Counted from the stretch's first letter, positions 33,280-42,496 are shown. The stretch: 64,000 nt of DNA from Collinsella aerofaciens (GCF_902364945.1 NZ_CABJFS010000009.1:376-64375); one strand, 5' to 3'. The notes: generated by a model from the letters alone, not told the origin. Translations and numbers: made by a program.

Positions 33280-34107
33280 CTATGCGCGAATCAACGACGA
33301 CTCGATGGCCTGAACCAAAAACGCCGTGGCCCCGGTGCCGCAGGGCTTGTCGTAGTAGTCAACAAAGCGCTGGTCGGCAAGGTAGCCGTGTGCGAGCCCC
33401 AGGTATGCTTCGTCTTGAGGCTTACGCCCCCAGTTGAGGCTAATCCAACGACGATGCATCGCAACAATTTTTTGGGCCTCGATGCTCTTTGGGTCGCCGT
33501 CGTCCATGGCAATCGAGAGCTGGCCCAAAATCGCGCGCTCGAGTTCTTTCATGTCGTTCCAGGTTTCGGGGTCCATGTCCAGCAACGCCTCGTTTGCCGC
33601 ATCGATTGCCCTGTCGCCGTAGCGCGCCCGGGCCTCGGCGCCGTAGCGCTCCTCGTTTTCCTGCACGGTGCGCCAACGCTCCAGTTGCGGCAACACGGCA
33701 CCCATGAGCGAGACGGCTTCGTCGAGCGACATGCCGGTGCTTTGTGCCAGCCGCGGGGCACAATCCTCGATCATTGCTTCCATGGTGGTGTCGTAGGTGT
33801 ACTTGCCGCGGTCGTAGCACCACTTGCAGTAATGGTCGGTCGTGGCACCCGTCGCATCGGTGCCGCAGTCGTCGGGTGTGAGCACCATGCCGCAGCTCTG
33901 GCAATAGTGCTCGGGCATTTCGAGCAGGTGGGACAGCGGTTCTCCGGTTACGGCGGCAATGAGCTTCATCATGTCGATGCCCGGGGTGACTTCGCCGCGC
34001 TCCCAGCGGCTGACGGCTTGGCGCGTGACATAGAGCTTGGCGGCAAGCTGCTCTTGGGTAAGGTTGTTGGCGCGACGGACGGCGATGAGTTTTTCTGCAA
34101 AGGCCAT
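33280..34107 (-). CDS. XRE regulator with zinc-ribbon and TipAS drug-sensing domain
   Basis: A 275-residue three-part protein. Residues 5-60 form an XRE helix-turn-helix (LTQEQLAAKLYVTRQAVSRW). Residues 68-100 hold a zinc ribbon (CQSCGMVLTPDDCG...CKWCYDRG). The remaining 150 residues match the TipAS domain (ERYGAEARARYGD, IVAMHRRWISLNWG, LADQRFVDYYDK), which traps thiopeptide antibiotics in the MerR-type regulator TipA. Here the DNA-binding part is XRE, not MerR. GAAAGGAG precedes the ATG. Control of the glutaredoxin gene after it is possible. Confidence 0.85.
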   Translation of the reverse strand: MAFAEKLIAVRRANNLTQEQLAAKLYVTRQAVSRWERGEVTPGIDMMKLIAAVTGEPLSHLLEMPEHYCQSCGMVLTPDDCGTDATGATTDHYCKWCYDRGKYTYDTTMEAMIEDCAPRLAQSTGMSLDEAVSLMGAVLPQLERWRTVQENEERYGAEARARYGDRAIDAANEALLDMDPETWNDMKELERAILGQLSIAMDDGDPKSIEAQKIVAMHRRWISLNWGRKPQDEAYLGLAHGYLADQRFVDYYDKPCGTGATAFLVQAIESSLIRA

Positions 34108-34247
34108 AACGGCTCCTTTCTGCTGCTTGTTGGCTTAAGCATACGCGGCGGCCGACGCCCTTCCAAGCAACCGTTGGTTGCAAAAGGGGCGGTCGCGGTG
34201 AGGGATTACGCGCATCGCGCATGCCCTCATGCCGTACAATGACCGGC

Positions 34248-34985
34248 ATGGAACCTATTGCACACATACATACCGACCTGCCGCAAAAGTTCGGCATCCC
34301 GCGCAACAGCTTTTTGGCGCCCCATCTTGAGGGACGCATCGTCTTTGAGCCGGAATTTGCCTCCAGCGCGGCAGTTGAGGGTCTGGACTCCTTCTCTCAC
34401 CTGTGGCTGCTCTGGCGCTTTGAAAACGGAACACCCGGCGGCGCGGCCGAAGACATCGCCGCCGATGCCAAGACACAGGATAGGTCCGGCACCAACGCCA
34501 AGTGGTCGAAGACCGTGCGTCCGCCGCGCTTGGGTGGAGCCGAGCGCGTGGGCGTATTTGCCACGCGCAGCCCGTTTCGACCTAATCCCATTGGGCTTAC
34601 CTGCGTCAAACTCGATCATGTCGGGCTTACCGACGATGGCCCCATCATCCATGTGCTAGGGGCCGATCTGCGTGACGGCACGCCCATCTACGACATTAAG
34701 CCCTACATTCCGTTTGCGGACTGCCACTCGGATGCGACCGGCGGCTGGATTGAGGATGCGCCGTGGCAAGAGCTCGACGTTGACTTCCCGCAAGCGCTGC
34801 AGGAGATGGTCCCGCCCACGAAGCTCCCCGGGTTGGTCGAGGTCCTTCGCCAAGATCCGCGCCGCGCGGGTAGCAAGCACGAGCCAAACCGCATTTACCA
34901 CTTGGCTTACGCTGGGCTCGACATATCCTTTACGGTTGACGGAACCAGGCTGACGGTAACCGCCGTCGACGACGCGCAGGACTAA
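34248..34985 (+). CDS. trmO: tRNA (N6-threonylcarbamoyl-A37) N6-methyltransferase
   Basis: A 245-residue enzyme adding a methyl group to t6A37 in tRNA. The N-terminal beta-barrel shows IVFEPEFASSAAVEGLDSFS, WRFENG, the family signature VGVFATRSPFRPNPIGLTCV and DLRDGTPIYDIKPYIPFADC. The length is that of the longer TrmO form. Starts at 34221, 34239 and 34248 are in frame. No ribosome site precedes any of them, and TACAAT (34235-34240) is a good -10, which would place the transcript start at or next to the ATG at 34248, that is, a leaderless mRNA. Confidence 0.9.
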   Translation: MEPIAHIHTDLPQKFGIPRNSFLAPHLEGRIVFEPEFASSAAVEGLDSFSHLWLLWRFENGTPGGAAEDIAADAKTQDRSGTNAKWSKTVRPPRLGGAERVGVFATRSPFRPNPIGLTCVKLDHVGLTDDGPIIHVLGADLRDGTPIYDIKPYIPFADCHSDATGGWIEDAPWQELDVDFPQALQEMVPPTKLPGLVEVLRQDPRRAGSKHEPNRIYHLAYAGLDISFTVDGTRLTVTAVDDAQD

Positions 34986-35011
34986 CCGGCCATTTGTCCG
35001 CATTCCCATAG

Positions 35012-35197
35012 TGGTGCCGCGAGCATGGCTGCGATATTCAGTGGCTGCTCGACGAGGGGGCGCGTGTGGGCGTGGGCTATCAGGACGGCCGTCCGTTCCA
35101 CGGGCCCTGCCACATTCGCGTGAATCTGGCGCTGCCGCTTTCGCGTGTAAGGGAGGCGTGCGACCGCCTGGACCGCTACGTTTTTAATGCACGGTAA
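35012..35197 (+). pseudogene. C-terminal remnant of a MalY/PatB-type aminotransferase
   Basis: An open stretch without a start, after a stop codon at 35009, reads QWLLDEGARVGVGYQDGRP, then CHIRVNLALPLSRVREACDR, and ends YVFNAR. This is the end of a PLP-dependent fold-type I aminotransferase, including the Arg that binds the substrate carboxylate (IRVN). About 330 residues of the N-terminal part are missing. The gap 34986-35339 otherwise holds only a hairpin at 35209. Confidence 0.7.
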
Positions 35198-35208
35198 GTG
35201 AGCGCTGC

Positions 35209-35248
35209 ATGCGGGGCCGTCTGCCAGATTGGCTGGAAGGCCCCGTAT
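35209..35248. terminator. hairpin after the aminotransferase remnant
   Basis: ATGCGGGGCC pairs with GGCCCCGTAT, with a small inner GCCA/TGGC stem. There is no U-tract, so terminator function is uncertain. Confidence 0.4.
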
Positions 35249-35339
35249 GGTAAAGCATCTGTAACCATTGAGCGCAAGCGCGGTTTTGTCTGCTAATATC
35301 TTTGCTCTTGAGTCTGTAAACAGGAACGTCTGGAGCTCG

Positions 35340-36209
35340 ATGAAAAGACCTCGTCGCTCGGCCGCCATATCGTTGTTTGTTGCGCTTGCAGTGGTGAGTG
35401 CCTTTGTCGTGGCGATAGCTGGCTGTTCCGGGTCGAATGACGGGGCCGCGGCGTCTGCATCAGAAGGCGCGGCCGCCTCGCAGGTCAAAGACGACAACCT
35501 TAAGACGCTCAACGTCGGCAGCGACCTCTATCCGCCGTTTGTGTATAGCGACGAGTACGGCAATATCGTTGGCCTGGATGTCGAGATTTTGACCGAGGCT
35601 TTGGTCCGCATTGGTTACAAGCCAAAATACCAGCTGATCGACTGGGAAAAGAAGAAAGAACTGCTGGCGAGCGGCGAGCTCGACTGCGTCATGGGCAGCT
35701 TTAGTATGACGGGTCGCGAAAACGAATATCGCTGGGCCGGCCCGTACCTTGCGAGCCGCCAGGTGGTCGCGGTCGATCCCGAGAGCGATATCTACACGCT
35801 TGCCGATCTTGAGGGTAAGGTCGTGGCGGTCCAGTCCACCACCAAGCCCGAGTCGATTCTGCTCAATCGTACCAGTGAAAACGTTCCGCAGATCAAGGAG
35901 CTCTACAGCTTTTCGGACCGCTCGTACCTGAACCCGGCGCTCGTCGAGGGCCTGGTCGATGCCATCGCCGCGCATGAGTCCTCGCTGCTCACCTACGAAA
36001 AAGACTATGGTGTGACGTATCGCATTCTGTCTGAGCCGCTGCTGGAGGTTGGGTTGGGCACCGCTTTCGATCTCAACGACACACGCGGCATTGACGTTAA
36101 GCTCACCCATGCCTATCAAGAAATGCTTGCCGATGGCACCATGGAACGCCTGGTGTCAAAGTACTATGATGACCCTACGCCGTTTTTGAATGTGGAGGGC
36201 CTGTCATGA
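35340..36209 (+). CDS. amino-acid-type solute-binding lipoprotein linked to a kinase
   Basis: A 289-residue family 3 (PBPb) binding protein. The signal sequence MKRPRRSAAISLFVALAVVS ends in the lipobox IAGC (Cys29). LNVGSDLYPPFVYSDEYGNI, VEILTEALVRIG, GELDCVMGSFSMTGRE and VAVQSTTKPESILL are typical. The stop codon overlaps the start of the downstream hybrid kinase by 4 bp, and there is no permease or ATPase gene, so it most likely senses for the kinase and is not part of an importer. GGAG lies 5 bp before the ATG. The ligand is unknown. Confidence 0.88.
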   Translation: MKRPRRSAAISLFVALAVVSAFVVAIAGCSGSNDGAAASASEGAAASQVKDDNLKTLNVGSDLYPPFVYSDEYGNIVGLDVEILTEALVRIGYKPKYQLIDWEKKKELLASGELDCVMGSFSMTGRENEYRWAGPYLASRQVVAVDPESDIYTLADLEGKVVAVQSTTKPESILLNRTSENVPQIKELYSFSDRSYLNPALVEGLVDAIAAHESSLLTYEKDYGVTYRILSEPLLEVGLGTAFDLNDTRGIDVKLTHAYQEMLADGTMERLVSKYYDDPTPFLNVEGLS

Positions 36210-38398
36210 TTGATGCGTCCGACCACACCGCTCAGGAGCGGGGCGATCGTTCGGCACGGGAATGGCTCATCGTCGTCCTGTTGGGGATAGCGCTCTCGAT
36301 TGTTGCCGGCATGACGAGCTACGCCTACACGACAGCTCAGGCCGAACAGCGCTTTGCCGACGTTGTCGATTACGTGGCGACACAGAGCCTTTCCTACGAT
36401 GCGTTCAACAGCGCCTATGCGACCAAAAACCTGATTCGCGTTATGGAGATCGCCGGAGAGGCGGCGCGCGATATGGAGCGCGACGGCTCGGTGGATAACG
36501 CTACGTTGGAGCAATATGCTGACCAGTTTAATGTGACAGCGCTGATCGTAACGGATGCATCGGGCAACTTGGTGTCCGAGTCCTCGAAGGATGACGTGGG
36601 CTACGAGTCGCTCGCTGCGAATCTCAAAGAGGCGCCTGTGCTGGAGGTGGCAGCCCATCCGCTTAAGTCCTATACCGCTCGCATTACGCTTGCGGACGAT
36701 TCGGTCGCAGACATTGGCTGCGTGGCCCGGCGGGACGGTGAGGGCATCGTTGTCGCGGTGAGGCACCAGAGCGCCAAGGCGGTCGCGAGCAATACGCTCA
36801 AGTTGCAGAGCTTGCTCGATGGTTATGAGACCATCGATAGCGGCAATATCGTGATCGAAAACGACGGTAAGGTCGTTGCGACCAACGCTGTTGAGCCCGC
36901 CGTGTCAGGCGTGTTCGATTTGCCTGCGACGGATGCCATCGTTGTCAACGGCATTAAGGAGCGTTGCCTGGCTGGTAAGGTCAGATTGGTTAACGACAGC
37001 GGTGAGTGGTATCTGGGCACATTTGGTAAAGCGCGCGATTTTTACGTGTACACCTATGCTCCCGCGCAGCGTTACTTTGAGGTTGTTGCCGCTGTTGTTG
37101 CCAGTGTGTTGGCACTCTACGGCGGTGTTATAGCCACTGTTGTGTTGGTGCGCCGCCGCGCCGAGAGCCAACGCTTTGCCGACCTGTTGCTGCAGGAGCG
37201 CGACTATGGCGACAAACTGGCAAAAGCGGCGCGCGAAGCTTCGTCTGCCAACTCTGCAAAGACGGAGTTCCTGCGTCGCATGAGTCACGACCTGCGCACG
37301 CCCATCAACGGCATTCGCGGTATGGTCGAGGTGGGCAATGCCAACGCGGACGACTTGCAAAAGCAGACTGAGTGCCGCTCAAAGATCTGGACGGCGTCGG
37401 GACTGTTGCTCGACCTTGCGAACGAGGCACTCGATATGAGCCGCTTGGAGAGCGGGCAGGTCGACCTGAATCTCGTGCCTACAGATATGGTGGCCCTCAA
37501 CCGTGAGGTGTGCGATATTCTGGAGCGCCAAGCCGAGGAGCGCCTGGTGACAATTATCTGCGACCAACGGACTCTTGATCATCCCTATGCCCGGGTGAGC
37601 GTGACGCACCTCAAGCGTCTGTTGCTCAATATTGCCGGTAATGCCGTCAAGTACAACCGCCAGGGCGGCTATGTTCGCCTGACATACCGCGAGGTGGAGC
37701 CGGTGGACGGTGCCCCCGTCTATGAATACACGATCGCCGATAACGGCATTGGCATGAGCGAGGAGTTTCAACAGCACCTCTACGAGCCGTTCAGCCGCGA
37801 GGAACAACAGGTGGAAGGCGCTTCATCGGGAACTGGCCTGGGCGCGTCTATTGCCAAACAGTTGGTCGAGCTTATGGGCGGAACCATGAGCTTTACGAGC
37901 GCCTTGGGGCGGGGGACGACGTTTACCATTTGCCTGCCGTTTGAGAAGTGCAAGAGTTCCGAGATTCCCCAGGCAGTTCGCGTGGATGCAGGCGACAGCG
38001 ACGTGCTCCAGGGCCTGCGTGTTTTGCTCGTAGAGGATAACGACCTGAATGCCGAGATCGCACAGTTTACGCTCGACCGCGCCGGTGCCGTCGTGACACA
38101 TGTCAAAGATGGCGAGTCTGCCGTCGAGACGTTTGCCGCGAGTGCGCCGCACGAGTACGACGTGGTATTGATGGACATCATGATGCCCGGCATCGATGGC
38201 CTTGAGGCCACGCGTCAGATTCGAGCGCTCGATCGCGAGGACGCCGCGACCACGCCGATTATCGCCGTGAGCGCCAATGCCTTTGCCGACGACCGTAGGC
38301 TTTCGCGCGAGGCGGGCATGAACGCGCATCTGAGCAAACCCGTGAGTTCTCAGGATCTCGTTGAGGCGCTTGCGCACATAGCCGCCGACGCTTCATAA
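36206..38398 (+). CDS. hybrid sensor histidine kinase with receiver domain
   Basis: A 730-residue membrane kinase. TM1 is near residues 22-42; an outer domain of about 240 residues (Cache-like in length) runs to TM2 near 290-315. The phospho-acceptor His361 is in RRMSHDLRTPINGIRG. NIAGNAVKYN, IADNGIGMS and GTGLGASIAKQ form the ATPase. The receiver holds LLVEDNDLNAEIAQ, the phospho-acceptor Asp657 in VLMDIMMPGIDG, and Lys in HLSKPV. No HPt or output domain is present, so the final target is elsewhere or the receiver acts as a switch. It is coupled by a 4-bp overlap to the binding lipoprotein upstream. Confidence 0.9.
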   Translation: MIDASDHTAQERGDRSAREWLIVVLLGIALSIVAGMTSYAYTTAQAEQRFADVVDYVATQSLSYDAFNSAYATKNLIRVMEIAGEAARDMERDGSVDNATLEQYADQFNVTALIVTDASGNLVSESSKDDVGYESLAANLKEAPVLEVAAHPLKSYTARITLADDSVADIGCVARRDGEGIVVAVRHQSAKAVASNTLKLQSLLDGYETIDSGNIVIENDGKVVATNAVEPAVSGVFDLPATDAIVVNGIKERCLAGKVRLVNDSGEWYLGTFGKARDFYVYTYAPAQRYFEVVAAVVASVLALYGGVIATVVLVRRRAESQRFADLLLQERDYGDKLAKAAREASSANSAKTEFLRRMSHDLRTPINGIRGMVEVGNANADDLQKQTECRSKIWTASGLLLDLANEALDMSRLESGQVDLNLVPTDMVALNREVCDILERQAEERLVTIICDQRTLDHPYARVSVTHLKRLLLNIAGNAVKYNRQGGYVRLTYREVEPVDGAPVYEYTIADNGIGMSEEFQQHLYEPFSREEQQVEGASSGTGLGASIAKQLVELMGGTMSFTSALGRGTTFTICLPFEKCKSSEIPQAVRVDAGDSDVLQGLRVLLVEDNDLNAEIAQFTLDRAGAVVTHVKDGESAVETFAASAPHEYDVVLMDIMMPGIDGLEATRQIRALDREDAATTPIIAVSANAFADDRRLSREAGMNAHLSKPVSSQDLVEALAHIAADAS

Positions 38399-38400
38399 AC

Positions 38401-38440
38401 AAATGGCTCGGTTCCAATACTGGTTGGAACCGAGCCATTT
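38401..38440 (+). terminator. rho-independent terminator, possibly bidirectional
   Basis: AAATGGCTCGGTTCCAA pairs perfectly with TTGGAACCGAGCCATTT across 6 bases, just after the kinase stop codon. A/T runs on both sides let it work for the convergent oxidase-like gene as well. Confidence 0.88.
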
Positions 38441-38467
38441 TGCTATTTGCAGGACCTATTTTTGGGC

Positions 38468-38947
38468 TTACTTTTCATGGATCTGCTTGCCGCAAAGATG
38501 CTCAATCGAAATCTCGTAGAGTTGGACGCCCTTGATGTCTTTGGCGATTTCCTCCTCGACTTCTTCGGCAGAAGGGTAGTACTTAAGCGCTAACTGGCGG
38601 ACTTTGTCCTCGATAAACGAAGGCGTCTCGTTTACCAGGCGGCAACGGCCAAAGACCACGGTGCTCATAACGTAGGGAGCCCAGTCGTCGTCCTTGTACC
38701 ACTCGTTGCCGTACACGGTAAAGCAGACTTTATCGTCACGCTTGAGCGAATCGACCTTGTGGCCAGCCTTGGCGCCATGGAAATAAATCTTGTCGTGCTT
38801 GGGGTCAAAGAAGTAGTTGACGGGAATGGCGTATGGGTAGCCATCATCGCCGTTAACGGCAAAGACGCCGCGCTTGCAGGTGGCCAGCAGCTCGCGCGCC
38901 TCCTCGTCGGTGATGGCACGTTTCTTTCGGCGTAAGGGTCTAAACAT
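38468..38947 (-). CDS. pyridoxamine 5'-phosphate oxidase-family protein (NimA-like)
   Basis: A 159-residue split-barrel flavin-binding protein. ITDEEARELLATCKRGVFAV, GYPYAIPVNYFFDPKHDKIY, FHGAKAGHKVDSLKRDDKVC and the late VQLYEISIEHLCGK pattern fit the nitroimidazole-resistance-like branch (NimA) of this fold. The start at 38947 has AAGGAAG upstream. It lies 42 bp downstream of the large hybrid kinase gene on the same strand. The true substrate is unknown; such genes are common in anaerobes and do not by themselves show drug resistance. Confidence 0.88.
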   Translation of the reverse strand: MFRPLRRKKRAITDEEARELLATCKRGVFAVNGDDGYPYAIPVNYFFDPKHDKIYFHGAKAGHKVDSLKRDDKVCFTVYGNEWYKDDDWAPYVMSTVVFGRCRLVNETPSFIEDKVRQLALKYYPSAEEVEEEIAKDIKGVQLYEISIEHLCGKQIHEK

Positions 38948-38989
38948 CGTCGGCTTCCTTTCTAACTGTGCATGGTGGGTGGGCACAAA

Positions 38990-41794
38990 CTATAGCGAAA
39001 CAGTTCCGTTTTTCTTGATGCGGGCGAGGATGTTTTTGAGCTTGTTAAAGTCGAGCGGTTTGGGCAGATGGGCGTTCATGCCGGCATCGTGTGCCGCCTT
39101 GGCGTCCTCGGCAAAGGCATTGGCGGTGAGCGCGATGATGGGGATGTCGGCTGCATCGGCCTTCTCGCTCAGACGAATCGCGCGAGTTGCCTCGTAGCCA
39201 TCCATACCCGGCATCATGATGTCCATCAGGATCGCATCGAAGCTGCCGGCGGGACGACTAGTGTATAGTTCGACCGCTTCTTTGCCGTCGGCGGCGCGAG
39301 TTACGACGATGCCTTCGCTTTCGAGCAGGGCCTGGGCAATTTCGGCATTGAGCTCGTTGTCTTCGGCCAAAAGAACGTTCATGCCGGCAAGCGAGCAGCT
39401 GATCGCCTGCTCGTCCGCACCTTCTCTTGCCTGAGGGTTCTTGTCGATATCGAGCGGAATCTGGACGTTGAACGTACTTCCCACGCCGACCTCGCTCGAA
39501 ATCTCAATCGTGCCGCCCATCATGTCTATGAGCGATTTGACGATCGGCATGCCCATGCCAGTTCCCTGAAATTTACTGCGGGCATCGTTGCCCTCTTGGG
39601 CAAACGGTTCGTAGATGTGCTTAAGAAACTCGGGCGACATGCCGATGCCGGTGTCCGAGACGCTAAAGCAAAAGAGCACCTGGCTATCATCGATCGGTTT
39701 AATCTGCGATGCAAAAGCGACAGTCCCGCCATCTTTGTTGTACTTGATGCTGTTGTCGAGCAGGTTGATGATAATCTGACGTACATGAGTGGGGCTTCCC
39801 ATTACATGTGGATTGCAGAGGGGATGTGCTCTTTGATCCTGCATCGTAATATTGCGATCGGAAGCGCGGAGCTTGCACAGAACAATTGCATCGTTGCAGA
39901 GATCTTCGAGGTTAAATGAGACATGCTCAAGCGTTAGCTTACCATTTTCAATCCTGCCCATTTCTAGAATGTCGTTGATGAGTGAGAGCAGATGGTTGGC
40001 GGCGATTCGCGCCTTAGCTCGGTTTTTACGGGCGGCATCGACATCGTCTTCGTGCAATTCTTCAATTTCGATGAGCCCCAGAATGCCGTTGAGCGGCGTG
40101 CGGATGTCATGGCTCATGCGGGCGAGAAAGGCCGTTGTGGCCGCATTGGCGGCGAGTGCCTTGTTTTGCTCTACTCTGGCTCGCTGCAGGGCCCAGGTTA
40201 GAACCGCTACCCCAGTCAACAGTACACCGACGATGATGACGACAATCGAGCTACGATGACGATATATAAACCTGAACGCGTCTGATTCCTGTGCGCTATA
40301 CGACGTAGAGGAATAATTGCTCGCAGAAAGCGATTCTCCGGCGTTGATGATGCCCTTGTTGACGATACTCAATAATTCGGGATTTCCGCGTCGCATAAGG
40401 CAAGAAAGTTCGGCCGTGCGTGAGAGTTCCTGTATCTCGTAGTCTCTGATATCGTAGCTATCTCGGATGGTTTCCAGCCGTGCGTTGGGAACAACGATGC
40501 AGCTTGATCTTCCGTCCTTAAGGGCAGAAAGCATGTCGTCTGCAGACGGATACTCGGTTACATTTGCATTTGGAAACATAGTTTTTAATTCGCTGCGGTT
40601 GACGATGGAAAACCCTGTGCAACAGATATTGCGGAGATCCTTGTTGAGATCGCTGGTGGCGTGGATGGCGGTAAGAGAGATCGTTCCCATCGAAATCGAT
40701 TGAACGGTTCCCATTTGCTCGGCAAGCCAGTAGTCGCGAAATGCCGGTAGGGCGATGTCGATATTTCCCTTTGAGAGCGCTTCCGTCATTTGCTGGTTGC
40801 TTGAAAAAGCGAGCGTGTGTACGGTAATGCCAAATTTGTCGTGGAGCGTCGTAACGAGTGAGACGAGTGACCCTTCCATTTCTCCGTTTGCATCTTGGTT
40901 GCAGAAGGGGAGATTGTTGTTGAGATAACCAAGTGTAAGCGTGTTGTTATTGGCCTTGAGCCACGACCGTTCGGAGTTGGTAAGTGATGCGGATCCGCTA
41001 TTTTGCGCCGAGTAGTTGGATTTGACTTCGTCGTTGTAGCGCGGGTTGGTGCGGTTGATTGCCGCCATGGCCGAGTTGATGTCGTTCATCAGATCGGGGC
41101 GGCTTTTGGGGACGGCAAAATAGTAGTCGCTCGAGCCTACGTAGAACATGGGCGACGCATCGGGCGACGAAATGGTGTCGTTCATGATGACGGCGTCGAC
41201 CTCGCCGTCTGAAAGTGCCTCAAAGAGGGCGCCGCCGGTGTCGATTTCTTTATAGGTACAGGTGACGCCTTCGTTGGCGAGCCACTGCTGGCCGACGAAG
41301 GTTTGCATAACGCCAGAGTTGCAGCCGATGGTGAGGCCTTGGAGTGCCTGGGGGTCACCCTTGGCCAGATCGTCGCGATCGGGCTTGGCGTAGATGTAGT
41401 AGCGCTCGGTGCCCTCGGGGTTTGAGGAAAAGAGTAACTTTTGCTCGCGTTCTACTGAATGCGAGATGTTGGGCATGAGGTCGATTTCGCCCTTCTCGAG
41501 CATGTCCATGAGCTCGGTGAAGGTGCCGGACACGTATTCGTACTGCCAGCCAGGGGTGTAGTACGAGAGGGTCTGGAGGTACTCGTAGCCCCATCCCGAG
41601 AGGCGCTCGCCCGGTGTGCCTTCCTGGAACCCCTCGTTGTTGACAAGCCAGCCGACGCGGACCGTCTTGACCTGCTGGTCGGAGTCGGCGGCAAAGGCCG
41701 GGGTGGGCATGACGGCGCTCAGTAGTGTGAGCGCAGCAAGCGCGACGGCTAGGGTGCGATATAGAGCTAAGCGAAGGACGGCGGAAGGTTTCAC
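38990..41794 (-). CDS. EvgS/BvgS-like hybrid kinase with two fused solute-binding domains
   Basis: About 934 residues. A signal peptide (ending PTPAFAADS) is followed by two family 3 binding domains in tandem: VRVGWLVNNEGFQEG through VGSSDYYFAVPKSRPDLM, and LTLGYLNNNLPFCNQDANG through LSCLMRRGNPELLS. A membrane helix (VVIIVGVLLTGVAVLTWAL) leads to the kinase with ARMSHDIRTPLNGILG, then NLLDNSIKYN and GTGMGMPIVK, and a receiver with LLAEDNELNAEIAQ, LMDIMMPGMDG and HLPKPL. There is no HPt domain. The GTG at 41794 follows AGGA at 6 bp; an ATG at 41827 in the same frame is also possible. It is convergent to the similar kinase at 36206. Confidence 0.88.
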   Translation of the reverse strand: MKPSAVLRLALYRTLAVALAALTLLSAVMPTPAFAADSDQQVKTVRVGWLVNNEGFQEGTPGERLSGWGYEYLQTLSYYTPGWQYEYVSGTFTELMDMLEKGEIDLMPNISHSVEREQKLLFSSNPEGTERYYIYAKPDRDDLAKGDPQALQGLTIGCNSGVMQTFVGQQWLANEGVTCTYKEIDTGGALFEALSDGEVDAVIMNDTISSPDASPMFYVGSSDYYFAVPKSRPDLMNDINSAMAAINRTNPRYNDEVKSNYSAQNSGSASLTNSERSWLKANNNTLTLGYLNNNLPFCNQDANGEMEGSLVSLVTTLHDKFGITVHTLAFSSNQQMTEALSKGNIDIALPAFRDYWLAEQMGTVQSISMGTISLTAIHATSDLNKDLRNICCTGFSIVNRSELKTMFPNANVTEYPSADDMLSALKDGRSSCIVVPNARLETIRDSYDIRDYEIQELSRTAELSCLMRRGNPELLSIVNKGIINAGESLSASNYSSTSYSAQESDAFRFIYRHRSSIVVIIVGVLLTGVAVLTWALQRARVEQNKALAANAATTAFLARMSHDIRTPLNGILGLIEIEELHEDDVDAARKNRAKARIAANHLLSLINDILEMGRIENGKLTLEHVSFNLEDLCNDAIVLCKLRASDRNITMQDQRAHPLCNPHVMGSPTHVRQIIINLLDNSIKYNKDGGTVAFASQIKPIDDSQVLFCFSVSDTGIGMSPEFLKHIYEPFAQEGNDARSKFQGTGMGMPIVKSLIDMMGGTIEISSEVGVGSTFNVQIPLDIDKNPQAREGADEQAISCSLAGMNVLLAEDNELNAEIAQALLESEGIVVTRAADGKEAVELYTSRPAGSFDAILMDIMMPGMDGYEATRAIRLSEKADAADIPIIALTANAFAEDAKAAHDAGMNAHLPKPLDFNKLKNILARIKKNGTVSL

Positions 41795-41924
41795 AGACAA
41801 TCCTATCGAGTTGAGATAATACCGCATAAGGATACCAGCTCAGCCACCCTAACACCCGGCAGATGGGTAGTCATTGGGGACGTTCTTAAACGACTAGTCG
41901 CTGGGGACACTCTTTGCCGGAGTT

Positions 41925-41979
41925 GGCACTTAGGGACGTTCCCAATCTGTTTGACACAAAAGGAACGTCCCCAAGTGCC
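41925..41979. repeat. inverted repeat upstream of the K+ channel gene
   Basis: GGCACTTAGGGACGTTCC and GGAACGTCCCCAAGTGCC are 18-bp arms with one mismatch around a 19-nt loop. Further GGGGACRYTCTT-like pieces lie at 41874-41916, next to CGACTAGTCG (41891). The same pieces return at 54190. Confidence 0.75.
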
Positions 41980-42033
41980 GGATGTGCGACAATACCGAGC
42001 AACGTGATGGGGCGTCTGGGAAAAGGGGTCGCG

Positions 42034-42459
42034 ATGAACAAGTTGAGGACGCTTGCCGACGTGTTGCGCCAGGCTGGCTTTGCGCGCATCACCGGCCTGT
42101 TCCTTATCTTCTACCTGCTGTGCTCGACGGCCGTCTGGCTGTCCGACCCTGCGACCCTTACGTTTGGCGATGGCCTCTGGTTTAGCTTTGAGACCGTATC
42201 GACGATCGGCTTTGGCGATATCCCGGCCGAAACGCCGGTTGCCCGCGCTATCACCGTCGTTTTGAGCGTCATCAGCATCTTCTACATCGCCATGCTCACG
42301 GGCGTGGCGGTGAACTACTGCAATACGCTCATCAAGATGCGCCAAAAGGACACCATGGCGCGCTTCATGGACGATCTTGAGCACCTGGAAGAGCTCGATC
42401 GCGATGAGCTCGCCGACCTGTCGCGCCGCGTGCGCGAATATCGCCGACGCCAACGCTAG
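42034..42459 (+). CDS. two-helix potassium channel-like protein
   Basis: A 141-residue ion channel subunit. TM1 (ITGLFLIFYLLCSTAVWL) leads to a pore helix and the selectivity filter VSTIGFGD; TM2 is AITVVLSVISIFYIAMLTGV. TIGFGD in place of TVGYGD still fits K+ channels. The acidic and basic C-terminal tail (MARFMDDLEHLEELDRDELA) could form a coiled coil, and no RCK domain is fused. AAGGGG lies upstream of the ATG at 42034, with a GACAAT -10 at 41988. It lies 37 bp upstream of a LOG-family gene. Confidence 0.85.
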   Translation: MNKLRTLADVLRQAGFARITGLFLIFYLLCSTAVWLSDPATLTFGDGLWFSFETVSTIGFGDIPAETPVARAITVVLSVISIFYIAMLTGVAVNYCNTLIKMRQKDTMARFMDDLEHLEELDRDELADLSRRVREYRRRQR

Positions 42460-42496
42460 GGCGGGCGCCGCGCGTCACGATGAGGGGGACAAAAAT

